From the NCBI RefSeq assembly GCF_011043525.1, contig NZ_JAAKGO010000001.1, positions 434,001-498,000 on the forward strand: a stretch of DNA of 64,000 nt, read 5' to 3'. Origin of the DNA: Sphingobacterium sp. SGG-5. GTDB lineage: Bacteria; Bacteroidota; Bacteroidia; Sphingobacteriales; Sphingobacteriaceae. Each line of letters opens with the position of its first letter. Within the stretch, counting starts at the first letter, position 1. Shown here piece by piece: positions 35,679-45,485 of this stretch. The position numbers and the translations under genes are program-made. The notes under the pieces were generated by a model. It was not told the origin of the DNA. It made no database searches and worked only from the letters and a program-made list of their open reading frames with translations.

Positions 35679-36896
35679 CTATTCGTCGTGTACATATTTT
35701 AGCACCACTTTACACATCCCTGTATTATTATCTACTTCCAGCACCTTCAGAAAACCTTGGGTTTCATCAGCGGCGTTGCGGATACGCATCACAAAGCCCG
35801 GCGCTATACTTGATCCTGTATAGCGTGAATTCCAACCTGTTCCCCCAATATAATCTCCATATGCCTTAAGGGCTTCATTATTGTTGCGGATATCCTCAAA
35901 AGTATACCCAGGTAGATATTTGATGTGGTTGTCTATACGGTACAGATGCATCTCTTTCCTTCCCGGAAGCGTACTGATCCAGTTCCATAATTCAGGTCTG
36001 TAGGTAGAACCTATATAACTACTGGTCATAGTATAGAAGTTCGACGTTACTCCATCAAAAACATGCAATAAGGTGATCTGCAAAACGTCATCATTTTCCA
36101 GCTCCTCAGCTTTATACACCTCTCTGCGCAACAAGTCCATATAATTCTCGCCCGTAAGTGGCGCCTTTACTTCCAATATCAAGGTATCCGCCCATAACGC
36201 CGGATTTTTCAATGGAAGATCAGGTTTCTGAAAATACACTTGCTCCCCCATATCGGATTTGATCAGCATACCCATCGTTCCATTTGCTGATGTCGCCACG
36301 CTCTCGATATAGATAAGGCTCTTAACTTTGCGGTTGATACCGTGAAACAAGACGATATCTCCACGTCGTAAGTTAGCCACCCGCTTGGTAGGTTGGAGTG
36401 GGGTGTCCCCTCGTTCTTCAAGCACATTCAATAGGGAATCATAGCCTCGCTGTACGTCAGCAGCAGAAGACAAAGACAAGAACCATTCCGCATCATTAAT
36501 AGTCGTATTAGTATAAACATATAGTTCACCTTTATTTTTGTAGGGAAATACATGCTCTACCTCTTCTCCGACAGCGGTAAAGGAAACATTCTTAGCATCC
36601 ATAGCCAGTAGGTTGTTTCCCGACATCTCACCATACGTATAAGCCAAATCGACTTCATGATAGTGATCTCCCATTTGCGCAAACGTGTATATACTCCCCG
36701 ACCGGAAATCCATATAGCCTCCGGTACTGTTGTCGCCACCCCCTGGCTTCAGATAAATCCGGGAAATATCATCCCCGTTCTTGAAAAATTCTGTGACAAT
36801 ATTGCCCTCAGAAATGGCCAGATCTTTTTCACAGGATACTGTCAGCAATACTAAGAAAGCGAAGGCAGCATAATATTTTATTTTGATATGATTCAT
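35679..36896 (-). CDS. Lipoprotein with two copies of the locus 3 domain (protein C)
   Basis: 405 residues with a lipobox (LTVSC, about residue 21). Copy 1 (about 35-205) carries GYMDFRSGSIYTF, VDLAYTYGEMSGNNLL, NKGELYVYTN and RGDIVLFHGINRK. Copy 2 (about 210-400) carries NYMDLLRREVYKA and ends with PGFVMRIRNAADETQGFLKV and a KVVLKYV strand. Two-domain surface lipoproteins after SusD recall the SusE/SusF layout. The ATG at 36896 gives a gap of 10 nt to the gene for protein D; the longer frame would overlap it. No known family recognised. Confidence 0.82.
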   Translation of the reverse strand: MNHIKIKYYAAFAFLVLLTVSCEKDLAISEGNIVTEFFKNGDDISRIYLKPGGGDNSTGGYMDFRSGSIYTFAQMGDHYHEVDLAYTYGEMSGNNLLAMDAKNVSFTAVGEEVEHVFPYKNKGELYVYTNTTINDAEWFLSLSSAADVQRGYDSLLNVLEERGDTPLQPTKRVANLRRGDIVLFHGINRKVKSLIYIESVATSANGTMGMLIKSDMGEQVYFQKPDLPLKNPALWADTLILEVKAPLTGENYMDLLRREVYKAEELENDDVLQITLLHVFDGVTSNFYTMTSSYIGSTYRPELWNWISTLPGRKEMHLYRIDNHIKYLPGYTFEDIRNNNEALKAYGDYIGGTGWNSRYTGSSIAPGFVMRIRNAADETQGFLKVLEVDNNTGMCKVVLKYVHDE

Positions 36897-36906
36897 AACG
36901 TTAAGA

Positions 36907-38220
36907 TTAATCCAATGAATTCCAATATTTAACACCGACACTGATCTCTCCGATAGTCTTATTGACATTCAATATTTTAAATGCCCCACTTCCCCCGTGT
37001 GTCACGTTGCGAATACGATAAGTCAAACCAACACCAGGATTGATACCATTCGAACCCCAAGATCCTGTGTTCCAATAATAGTAGTAGGTATACAAAGCAG
37101 GATTATTCAAACGAACCTGTTCAAAGGTATTGTTCGTATACAAAGGCGATGTGAAATTATCTATTCTCCAAAAATACATGGTACTGATATTGGTTCCCGA
37201 AGCATTCAGATAGTTATACAACGTACGGTCACCAGGAGTATAATGGCTCGAGCTGTTACCTGACCCTCCATACATCCAACTACTGGTCGGTGTATAGATA
37301 TAATGGGAATTAGTACTGGACTTATAGGCAAACATCAAGTGGATGCCTGACAAATCTTCTAAATCCTCTAATTCGGCCCGGGTATAAACCTCTTTTTTCA
37401 TAAAATCGAAGAACAATTCCCCATTGGCAGCTGTACTAAACGTAGCATTGATCACATCCTCATCATGGTTACCGTTTGCATTTAACAGGCCACCCGTCAC
37501 GGGAGCGACCTCCTGCAGCTGCGTAGCATCACTCTTGATGACCAACCGACACTGCGAACCGGTGCTAGTCGCAATCTGTTGGTTGACATAGATGATGCTG
37601 GAGATATTCCTTGTCGTTGATTTAAAGATGAAGATCTCATCTCCTTTCACATCGCGGTATCGCATTTTTTGGTCGTCCGGGTTGACCGACAGTACCGCGA
37701 TCATCGAATCTACAACAGCTCTAATACGGGCAGCTGACTTCGCTCCGTTGAACCACTCCACATCCCGTGGCTGCACATCGCTCAAACGATACAGCACTCC
37801 CAAGTTTTTATATCGCCAACCATATTGTATATCCTCACCAAACACATTGACCGAAAGCTCTTTCGATTCGGGCAGAGCAATATTGCCTTTGGTTGCATTG
37901 CCATAGTCCAGATAGAGCAAATCCACGGCATGTGGGTAATTATGTGCATGAGTACCACGGTAGACTTCGCCAGTTGCTAAATTAACCCCACTTCCTCCCA
38001 TATCAACATCTTCTGCCGGCATAATAGCAATAGCATACACATAATCTTTTGGCTCGTCCGGATTTTCACCTTCGCTTCCGCCATCCTCATCCTGAATAGG
38101 TGGAAGCACGCGCTCCACTTTATCTTCAGGAGGTAATTGCTTGTCCTTGTCACACGACAGTATCGAGCCGACTGTCCACACTGCTCCAAACAGAGCACCT
38201 AAATAAAATATCTTCTTCAT
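36907..38220 (-). CDS. Lipoprotein with two copies of the locus 3 domain (protein D)
   Basis: 437 residues with a lipobox (SILSC, about residue 23) and an acidic linker (about 30-55). Copy 1 (about 58-230) shows SGVNLATGEVYRG, AVDLLYLDYGNATKGNIALP, NLGVLYRLSD and KGDEIFIFKSTTRN. Copy 2 (about 250-435) shows LFFDFMKKEVYTR and a Tyr/Ser/Asn-rich C-terminal half ending PGVGLTYRIRNVTHGGSGAFKI. Its architecture is the same as protein C, so C and D are tandem duplicates that have diverged. Likely surface-exposed binding proteins. Confidence 0.82.
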   Translation of the reverse strand: MKKIFYLGALFGAVWTVGSILSCDKDKQLPPEDKVERVLPPIQDEDGGSEGENPDEPKDYVYAIAIMPAEDVDMGGSGVNLATGEVYRGTHAHNYPHAVDLLYLDYGNATKGNIALPESKELSVNVFGEDIQYGWRYKNLGVLYRLSDVQPRDVEWFNGAKSAARIRAVVDSMIAVLSVNPDDQKMRYRDVKGDEIFIFKSTTRNISSIIYVNQQIATSTGSQCRLVIKSDATQLQEVAPVTGGLLNANGNHDEDVINATFSTAANGELFFDFMKKEVYTRAELEDLEDLSGIHLMFAYKSSTNSHYIYTPTSSWMYGGSGNSSSHYTPGDRTLYNYLNASGTNISTMYFWRIDNFTSPLYTNNTFEQVRLNNPALYTYYYYWNTGSWGSNGINPGVGLTYRIRNVTHGGSGAFKILNVNKTIGEISVGVKYWNSLD

Positions 38221-38240
38221 CTTATGATCCATTTAAGTCA

Positions 38241-39305
38241 TTATTTTTGAACCTTATATTCAAATTTCATCGTGTATTTTGAAGAGACTTCCGGATCCGT
38301 GCTACTACCCTGCACAGCTTCTATTACTCGTATTACTGCATAGAAGTCGTGTGTAGATGAATATAGGAAGACAATATCCCCATTGGCCAATGAGCGAACA
38401 CGTTCTCCGGGTCCATAGGTAGATGCCGATCCATGCCGTACACCTACATTAGCCTGTGCAGCCAATACAGCTGCTTCAATAGTTGCGGCCGAAGATATAT
38501 TGTCAAATATAGCATCGTCGGCAGGTTGGATATTGGTGTATCGCACCACCGTTCCGGTAGGTGCTACCGACCAGTTTCGAATACGATTATAATAAGGTCC
38601 CCATGCTGTCGACATACTCGACAGTCCTGGAAAAACAAAGTTGGCATAATTCGGTCCCGAATGAAAATAAGCCACATTTGCCTTATCCGGAAACAGTGCA
38701 GCAGCTTCCCAATTGTAAATATTACCGGTCTGCATATCTAAGAAACAGCCCAAATCGGTATTATTATCACCTCCAAGCGTCAACTCTGTAACGTGAAAAT
38801 AGTCTCCATGATCCACGACTACATTTGGATCTGGCTTGAGCACAGCGTCACTCATCGGAATTCCGACCATCCTATAATTCGGTGATACCTCGACCTGATC
38901 GTTGCCCAACAGTTCGATAACCAACAGCTTACTGCCTGCAATTGTCGGTAAGACCTCCACCTGTAGGTAACCAAAACTGGAGTGAGCCGGCACAGTCAAG
39001 CTGTTGCCCGTTACGAACCGAAAATCCGTCCCCTCTACAGCGGTAGTTTGCTCCTCCACGACACGGTACGCAATTTGCTGGGGCACATCGGATTGTTCAC
39101 CAAACATATTGACGCGATACGACACCGTCCCGTTCAACTCAAAAATATGCCCTAAAAGCGGATAATTTCTGCCCGAAGCATTCGAATTGACCACTGCATC
39201 TTCAAACTCCACTGTTTTCTTCGTAATCAGAAAATCCTCATTGTAATCCTTGAAACAGGACGTCAACATGAACGCCGCTGTTAGTATAATAATAATCTTT
39301 TTCAT
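38241..39305 (-). CDS. Lipoprotein, DUF4843-like N-terminal domain plus one locus 3 domain (protein E)
   Basis: 354 residues with a lipobox (FMLTSC). Residues about 30-160 look like DUF4843 (VEFEDAVVNS, AIEGTDFRF-like TTAVEGTDFRF and VEVLPTIAGSKLLVIEL). Residues about 170-354 are one copy of the locus 3 domain, with CFLDMQTGNIYNW, YGPGERVRSLANGDIVFLYS and DFYAVIRVIEAV. It is the first gene after susD, the usual place of DUF4843 lipoproteins, and so may be the founder from which the other copies spread. The ATG at 39305 is chosen for its signal sequence. Confidence 0.82.
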   Translation of the reverse strand: MKKIIIILTAAFMLTSCFKDYNEDFLITKKTVEFEDAVVNSNASGRNYPLLGHIFELNGTVSYRVNMFGEQSDVPQQIAYRVVEEQTTAVEGTDFRFVTGNSLTVPAHSSFGYLQVEVLPTIAGSKLLVIELLGNDQVEVSPNYRMVGIPMSDAVLKPDPNVVVDHGDYFHVTELTLGGDNNTDLGCFLDMQTGNIYNWEAAALFPDKANVAYFHSGPNYANFVFPGLSSMSTAWGPYYNRIRNWSVAPTGTVVRYTNIQPADDAIFDNISSAATIEAAVLAAQANVGVRHGSASTYGPGERVRSLANGDIVFLYSSTHDFYAVIRVIEAVQGSSTDPEVSSKYTMKFEYKVQK

Positions 39306-39340
39306 CTTATCTAATGTCTGATATCTAATATCCAATCTCG

Positions 39341-40753
39341 CTAATACCCCCTATTTTGTCTAATCATATTTTCTGAAGCATTGACCTCGCGGAAAGGAAT
39401 TCTCGCCAATATGCGTGGATCAGTAAAAGGCAATGTTCTGCCTGATTTGACGATATTGCGCCCCAACCGCTTCAAGTCAAACCAACGATGTCCTTCGAAC
39501 GCAAATTCCAATCTTCGTTGTAATAAAATTTCCTCAAACAAGTCTGATCCGGATTTGGTCGTAGCTGCCAGCCCTGCCCTTTGCCGGATCGTATTCACGT
39601 CATCTCTGGCAAGTCCCGGTTCATCCAGACGAAAATAAGCCTCAGCACGGTTGAGATAAAGTTCGGACACCCGGATCACAGGCACATTGTCCAAATCCTT
39701 GACACCCCCACGGCTCATGAACTTGGTCATCTCATTACGGTTGATATTATTCCCCAATCCTTTGATAATCAATTGCTTTCTTACATCATTATTTTCGTAC
39801 AAATCCATCAAATCCTCGTGTACCGCAAGGCTGCCATGCGTAGAGGGAATCTGATCCTGCAGGAAGGCACGTGTCGTAAATGTAGCCCGCAAAGAGTTGT
39901 TGGCTCCCACGTTTTCGTTGACATTAAATTTCACTTCGAAGATAGACTCGGGGTGGGTTTCCGCCCGCCATGCGTTCACATAAGATTCATTGGACTGAAA
40001 GGAACCAACCACATTGGCCAAAGCCGCATTGACTTTGTTCACTACCCGTTCATAATCTCCGCGAAACAAGGCTACCCGAGAATAAAGCGCATTTACAGCA
40101 TCTATCGTCACCCGATGAGGACCAGCTCCAACTGTGTTTCTGGATAATTTGGCGTATGCACTATCCAAATCTTTATATATAAAATCATACATATAAGCGA
40201 TGGGGGCTCGAGGTACCAATTCCAGATCATCGATATTGACGACGCCCTTCTCATAAATAGGTACCGTACCTCTATCGTTCGCTCCTATCACAGCTGTAGG
40301 ATCATAACCGTATACCTTAGCCATATCGAAGTACAGCAAGGCACGAATAAAATAAACCTGTCCTGCCCATGCATCTTTCCACGAGCCAGGTGCATCAATA
40401 CGATCTATAGCGTCCAGCACCAGATTAGCCCGATTGACCCCGTAAAAACCAACCTCCCAGGGGTCCATATGCGCGCCTATGTTATTGTTCCACTCGTTGC
40501 GCAAACCACTAACATTCGTATGCACGGTATTATCTGCCAAGGCCTCGGCAACAGCAATTAAATCCCGACCATATAGATTAACATCACGTAAGGTGGCATA
40601 TACCCCAAACACACCCGCCTGTATATCCTCCATGGTTTCCAAGGCCGTCTCAGATGGAATGGATTGCTTGGGATCGACTTCGATGGCTTCTTTGCAGGAT
40701 ATCAGCCCAAAAGTGAGCGATAACAGTAGGATTAAAAAATTATATATCTTCAT
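39341..40753 (-). CDS. SusD/RagB-family nutrient-binding lipoprotein (locus 3)
   Basis: 470-residue outer-membrane lipoprotein with lipobox GLISC (Cys20) followed by KEAIEVDPKQSIP, the usual SusD N terminus. The helical core and the C-terminal signature are present (RVSELYLNRAEAYFRL and QRRLEFAFEGHRWFDLKRLGR). Length is typical. It starts only 5 nt after susC ends, so the pair is co-translated. It should bind the substrate captured by the neighbouring lipoproteins and hand it to SusC. Confidence 0.95.
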   Translation of the reverse strand: MKIYNFLILLLSLTFGLISCKEAIEVDPKQSIPSETALETMEDIQAGVFGVYATLRDVNLYGRDLIAVAEALADNTVHTNVSGLRNEWNNNIGAHMDPWEVGFYGVNRANLVLDAIDRIDAPGSWKDAWAGQVYFIRALLYFDMAKVYGYDPTAVIGANDRGTVPIYEKGVVNIDDLELVPRAPIAYMYDFIYKDLDSAYAKLSRNTVGAGPHRVTIDAVNALYSRVALFRGDYERVVNKVNAALANVVGSFQSNESYVNAWRAETHPESIFEVKFNVNENVGANNSLRATFTTRAFLQDQIPSTHGSLAVHEDLMDLYENNDVRKQLIIKGLGNNINRNEMTKFMSRGGVKDLDNVPVIRVSELYLNRAEAYFRLDEPGLARDDVNTIRQRAGLAATTKSGSDLFEEILLQRRLEFAFEGHRWFDLKRLGRNIVKSGRTLPFTDPRILARIPFREVNASENMIRQNRGY

Positions 40754-40758
40754 TTCTT

Positions 40759-43700
40759 TTAGAATTTAAACTGGACTCCCAAATTATACGTTCTCGTTTG
40801 TGGTACGATACCAGCATTGGATTCAAAGTTGCTTTCATCGATGTAAAACTCCGGATCGTATCCTGTCCATTTCGTCCAAGTCATCACATTCAATGCTTGG
40901 AAAAATACCCGTGCATTAGATATCTTGAATCTACTGGCAAAACTGGATGGAATATCGTAAGAGAAGTTAATATGTTTCAAACGGATATAGGAGGCATCTT
41001 CCAGGAAACGCGTAGAAGAGCCATCTGCAGCCAGCGCATTGAGCTCGGTAGCCCCATCAATAGGTCTTGGTACCGAAGTAATCTGCCCCGGCATAGCCCA
41101 ACGGTTGTCATAATACCATGCCGCACCATTGACCAAGACATCACCTTTTCTGGACATGATACGCGCCATATTATTATACAACTCACGTCCCATGTCAAAG
41201 TGGACCAGTACATCCAATTGAAAAGATTTATATTTGAAGTTATTATTCCACCCGCCATAATAAGAGGATAAACGATTGCCTCTATCGCGCAATGTATAAC
41301 TTGTCGACCCTTGTGCACCCGGGCGGTAGCTATAGCTACCATCAGATGCATACCACATTGGCCGCCCTGTTGCGGAGTTGACCCCAGCATATTGGTTTAA
41401 GAAGTTCGTATGTAAGGAATAGCCCACCCGAATCGACGCTCGTCCTGGTAAAGAAGCTAGATCGCCATACAATTTGGTCACTCGGTTCTTTATAAAACTG
41501 ATGTTAAATCCCGAAGTCCAGTTAAAGCGAGGTGTGCGTACCGGATTGACATTGATTTCAAACTCGACACCTTCATTCTTCACTTCCCCCACGTTGCGGC
41601 TGATTTCGGCATAACCGCTGACCCATGGGATGGGTTGGGTTAAGAGCAAATCCTTACTAATCCGCCGATAAACATCGACACTACCATAGATCCTCCGATT
41701 CAACACCGAATAATCTATTCCGAGATTGGTCGTCGTATTGCGCTCCCATCGCAGATCGTCATTGCCCAATCGGGTCGGCACCGTACCCCCTTGCCCATCG
41801 TATTGTGTTGTACCATACAGCGAACGTGCCGTAAAGTTTCCAATACGGTCATTGCCAGTCTCACCATATCCTACACGTAACTTAAGTTGGTTGAGCCATT
41901 GTACATCTTTCAAGAAATCTTCCTGAGCAGCATCCCATCCACCCGAAATGGCGGGGAACCAACCAAAGAGATGGTTATCGCCAAAACGGGAAGAACCGTC
42001 ATAGCGTAGGATCCCACTCAACATGTATTTTTTTCGATAATTGTAATTGACCTGCCCAAATACCCCCATACGTCTTACAGCCGTATAGGAACCTGTCGCA
42101 CTATTGATAGTAGAAGCAGATTGTAAGGTTCTGAACCGATAGCTGGGGAAACCATCTCCCTGTACCCGAAACGTTTCATTGGAATAAGTCCTATACTCCA
42201 ATCCACCAAGTGCCGTCACTTTATGATGCTTGGCAAACGTCTTGTTGTAGGTAAGATGATGCGTCGTTGTAAAAGAAACCGGGTAACGTTGATTGATCGT
42301 CAGGATACCACGTCTACCCTGTGCTTCGTTCGTTCTGGGATCTTGGAATTGGTTGTCGACATTGACCGAGTAATGTACACCTATATACGATCTCAGATTA
42401 AGATCTTTTCTAATTTTATAATCGGCCCGCAACCGCGCTAATATCGTGTTGGTCTTGCCTATGTAATCATTCATATCAGCTGCAGCAATAGCGTGATACC
42501 TAAATGTCCCCGGAAATCCTTGAGGAGTCAGGTTATACGATCCATCGCTATTATAAATAGGAAGGAAGGGCAGCATCAATGGTGCGGTATATTGCGGTGA
42601 CGACAGATATAGGTATGAACCACTCGTACCTATTGCACCTTCTTGTTTTAGCATGGTCAGATCTGCATCGGCGCGGAAGGATAATTTACTATTTACCTGA
42701 TGATTCAGCCGAAGGCTAGCTGTACCTCGCTGGAATTTCGTACCGACTACACTTCCCTGGTTATTTTCATAAGATGCGGCTACACGGAAGGTGGTCCGCT
42801 GCGCCCCTCCTTGTGCTGATAGGTTCAGCAAGCTGGAAAGACCATTCCTAAAGGCAGCACGCTGCCAATCGTAGCTCGGTAATGCCATAATCTCGGCATC
42901 TGTCATACCTATAGGCAACTGTAGTTCACTCAGCACTTCACTACGAACCTGCTCGTAAGAATATTCAGGATAGTAATTTCTCTTAGCCTCCATCCTTCCT
43001 TGAATGAACTGTTGTGCATTCATGGTTTCGATTAAGGGCATGGGGGCCACCAGCCCTTGGTTGTACTCGACATTGACCACTGTAGGCCCCGCCGCTCCAC
43101 TTTTAGTCGTAATCAGCACTACGCCATTGGCCGCCTGTGCACCATAGATAGACGCCGCGGCAGCATCCTTCAGCACCTCAATAGATTCAATATCTTTGGG
43201 GTTCAAAAAAGACAAGGGATTACTAGACGTGACCGTACTTGCATCCTCCGAGTTGACCGGAATACCATCCACAATATACAAGGGATCATTGCCTGCAGAA
43301 ATGGATCCTTCTCCACGAATCTGCACACGTACTGCTCCACCTGGAACACCCGTCGCCGAAGAAACATTTACCCCTGCCATACGCCCTTGCATGGCTTGAT
43401 CAAAAGTCTGGATCGGCATGTTTTCGATATCTTTGGCTTTGATCTGAGATATTGCTCCCGTGATTTCCCGTCGTTCCTGCACCGTATAGCCCGTCACGAC
43501 CACTTCATCGAGTTTACTGAGTTCTTCCTGTAGTTCGATATCAATCTTTTCGACTACACCGATATTAACTTCCCGAGTGCTGTACCCCAGCATCGCAAAT
43601 ATTAAGGTAGCATTCTTGCGGACCCTTATTTTAAAGTTCCCGTCTTTGTCCGTAATAGCCGAAGAATGACTTCCCCTTTCACGTACACTAATCCCAGCAT

Positions 43701-44181
43701 GGCTTGCATCGGCATGCCTACCGGCCAGTCTTACCCTACCCTCTACCGTAACGACCTCTTGCAACGGCGAGGCAGTAGCTATAACCGGTACATCTTCATT
43801 CTTCCTTTTGACCACGATCGTCTCTCCTACGATATCATAGGTGTAGGGTTGCCCGTCGAAGATTTTATGCAGTGCATTTCTCAAGGTTATCCTTTTGGCA
43901 TTGATGGTCACCGGTACATCCGACACAATAGCCCCGCCTTCATACCAGTTGATGTACTTGCTCTGCCTCTTAACTTCGTTCAGAGCATGTTGCAACGAAA
44001 CCTTCTCTAATTTCAAATTCAACTGCTGTGCAAACAAAGTATTCGCCGCTGCGTACGAAATTGACGTTACCAATAACCATGTAATTACCCGTAATCGTAA
44101 TGGAAACCAACGTGAACATGGATTCCCCCTCTTTTCATAATGTGCCAAATGCTTTGGCTGATTCACAAAAGTAATCTGCAT
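40759..44181 (-). CDS. SusC/RagA-type TonB-dependent receptor with STN domain (locus 3)
   Basis: 1140-residue outer-membrane transporter. A long signal region (to about 51, ending NTLFAQ) precedes the STN domain (about 52-125), a carboxypeptidase-regulatory-like domain (about 145-215), the plug (about 225-345, with VQIRGEGSISAGNDPLYIVDGIPV and SIYGAQAANGVVLITT) and the barrel, ending NLGVQFKF. The STN domain fits signalling through the FecR just upstream. With SusD it should import what the surface hydrolases release. Small peptides are a possible cargo given the neighbours. Confidence 0.96.
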   Translation of the reverse strand: MQITFVNQPKHLAHYEKRGNPCSRWFPLRLRVITWLLVTSISYAAANTLFAQQLNLKLEKVSLQHALNEVKRQSKYINWYEGGAIVSDVPVTINAKRITLRNALHKIFDGQPYTYDIVGETIVVKRKNEDVPVIATASPLQEVVTVEGRVRLAGRHADASHAGISVRERGSHSSAITDKDGNFKIRVRKNATLIFAMLGYSTREVNIGVVEKIDIELQEELSKLDEVVVTGYTVQERREITGAISQIKAKDIENMPIQTFDQAMQGRMAGVNVSSATGVPGGAVRVQIRGEGSISAGNDPLYIVDGIPVNSEDASTVTSSNPLSFLNPKDIESIEVLKDAAAASIYGAQAANGVVLITTKSGAAGPTVVNVEYNQGLVAPMPLIETMNAQQFIQGRMEAKRNYYPEYSYEQVRSEVLSELQLPIGMTDAEIMALPSYDWQRAAFRNGLSSLLNLSAQGGAQRTTFRVAASYENNQGSVVGTKFQRGTASLRLNHQVNSKLSFRADADLTMLKQEGAIGTSGSYLYLSSPQYTAPLMLPFLPIYNSDGSYNLTPQGFPGTFRYHAIAAADMNDYIGKTNTILARLRADYKIRKDLNLRSYIGVHYSVNVDNQFQDPRTNEAQGRRGILTINQRYPVSFTTTHHLTYNKTFAKHHKVTALGGLEYRTYSNETFRVQGDGFPSYRFRTLQSASTINSATGSYTAVRRMGVFGQVNYNYRKKYMLSGILRYDGSSRFGDNHLFGWFPAISGGWDAAQEDFLKDVQWLNQLKLRVGYGETGNDRIGNFTARSLYGTTQYDGQGGTVPTRLGNDDLRWERNTTTNLGIDYSVLNRRIYGSVDVYRRISKDLLLTQPIPWVSGYAEISRNVGEVKNEGVEFEINVNPVRTPRFNWTSGFNISFIKNRVTKLYGDLASLPGRASIRVGYSLHTNFLNQYAGVNSATGRPMWYASDGSYSYRPGAQGSTSYTLRDRGNRLSSYYGGWNNNFKYKSFQLDVLVHFDMGRELYNNMARIMSRKGDVLVNGAAWYYDNRWAMPGQITSVPRPIDGATELNALAADGSSTRFLEDASYIRLKHINFSYDIPSSFASRFKISNARVFFQALNVMTWTKWTGYDPEFYIDESNFESNAGIVPQTRTYNLGVQFKF

Positions 44182-44218
44182 ACTTTATAATTTAGGTGTT
44201 CATATTATTTTACGTTCT

Positions 44219-44236
44219 CAAACTTTCCGAAGTTTG
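44219..44236. repeat. Perfect hairpin in the fecR-susC gap of locus 3
   Basis: CAAACTT (44219-44225), loop TCCG, AAGTTTG (44230-44236). It occupies the same place as the antisense terminators of loci 1 and 2 but has no T tract, so its role is unclear. Confidence 0.4.
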
Positions 44237-44255
44237 GACCTTTCGAAAAGCTGTC

Positions 44256-45458
44256 CTATTTATCCCTTACCACCAGTTTACCATTGCCCTGATTCTCTAT
44301 TTTTACCTGATAAAGTTCCATGATCTGGATAAACTCGTCCAGCGTCGTACGAGAGGAGATACCTCCTGTAAATTTTTTATTTTGATTATAGGATTCATAT
44401 TCGACTTCTACATCATACCATCTGGCCACTTTCTTCATAATCGACTTTAGATCCAGGTTAGTAAATGCAATTAAGCCATCTTTCCAAGCAATGATATCCT
44501 TTATATCGACCGATTTCACAGAAACATGACGATTGCTTTTATTGATTGCCCACTGTTCCCCCGGGATTAGCGTTCTACTTGTTTCGGATGCAACATCATC
44601 TTCCGCAGTAGGTACAAATACGTTCACCGAACCCGTTACCAACGTTGTCGACGAAATATTCTCATCCAGATATGCACTCACGTTAAAGCTCGTGCCGAGC
44701 ACCTTTACCACCGCATCTTTTGTTTTTACATAAAAAGGTCTGGAGACATCTCTGGTTACCTCAAAATACACCTCTCCACTGACTTCCACATGACGTTCAT
44801 TCCAGGCAAATACTTCTGGAAAAGAGATCGATGATTCTGAATTGAGCCATACTTTAGTACCATCGGATAAGATGAGTTTAGACTGTTTCGCTTTGGGGAC
44901 ATGTATCGTATGGATATTACGGCTGGCAGATGTCTCGTCCCACTTGTTTACATCAGGTTTATACACAATGGTACCATCCTCTTCTTTACGAAGATTAACT
45001 TTGTCGTAAGAAAATGCCTTTCCTGATTTTACGCTATCTAAGTTAATCGTTGCCCCCGACCCCAACTGCACATACGCATCATACGCACCTATATCCTGTT
45101 GCTTCGAACCGAGCTTCATAAATAGCGGCTGGGATACCATCGAACCCGAGAGTATCCTTTCTTGATAAAACTTTGTAAAGTAGAACGTAACCGATCCGAA
45201 CAAAAGAAATACCGCGGCGATAGAAACCGCCGTGGAAAGCTTCCTAAAGCTTATACGTTTGACCGGTACAGTGTTGTCTGCGACAACTTGTTGCCAAACG
45301 GCATGAAGATCTGTCTCCATCAGCATCTCCTCCGGCAAAGACCTGTCCTCAAGCGTAGCGTGGTAATTATACCAACCCTCAACAAGGGCTTTTTCTTCAC
45401 CCGTTGCTTTACCTTTCTTATACCTTCTCAGAAGTTTTTTAAATTGGCGTTTCTTCAT
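44256..45458 (-). CDS. FecR-family anti-sigma factor (locus 3)
   Basis: 400-residue inner-membrane anti-sigma factor. N-terminal cytoplasmic part (about 1-70), membrane span (about 74-92, STAVSIAAVFLLFGSVTFYF), periplasmic FecR domain (from about 185, HVPKAKQSKLILSDGTKVWL, to about 295) and a DUF4974-type end (about 325-395, VARWYDVEVEY). It begins 27 nt after the sigma gene, the tightest spacing of the three loci, and precedes susC by 74 nt. Confidence 0.95.
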   Translation of the reverse strand: MKKRQFKKLLRRYKKGKATGEEKALVEGWYNYHATLEDRSLPEEMLMETDLHAVWQQVVADNTVPVKRISFRKLSTAVSIAAVFLLFGSVTFYFTKFYQERILSGSMVSQPLFMKLGSKQQDIGAYDAYVQLGSGATINLDSVKSGKAFSYDKVNLRKEEDGTIVYKPDVNKWDETSASRNIHTIHVPKAKQSKLILSDGTKVWLNSESSISFPEVFAWNERHVEVSGEVYFEVTRDVSRPFYVKTKDAVVKVLGTSFNVSAYLDENISSTTLVTGSVNVFVPTAEDDVASETSRTLIPGEQWAINKSNRHVSVKSVDIKDIIAWKDGLIAFTNLDLKSIMKKVARWYDVEVEYESYNQNKKFTGGISSRTTLDEFIQIMELYQVKIENQGNGKLVVRDK

Positions 45459-45485
45459 ACTCTGTCTTGCTGGTTCTGCGAACCA

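Noticed and set aside
39581..40147. 188-codon open frame antisense to susD of locus 3
   Set aside because: Lies wholly inside a clear SusD gene on the other strand; composition is that of a reverse-strand shadow and no domain is recognisable.
43057..43533. 158-codon open frame antisense to susC of locus 3
   Set aside because: Shadow of the conserved plug domain; Cys/Arg/His-rich sequence with no promoter or family resemblance.
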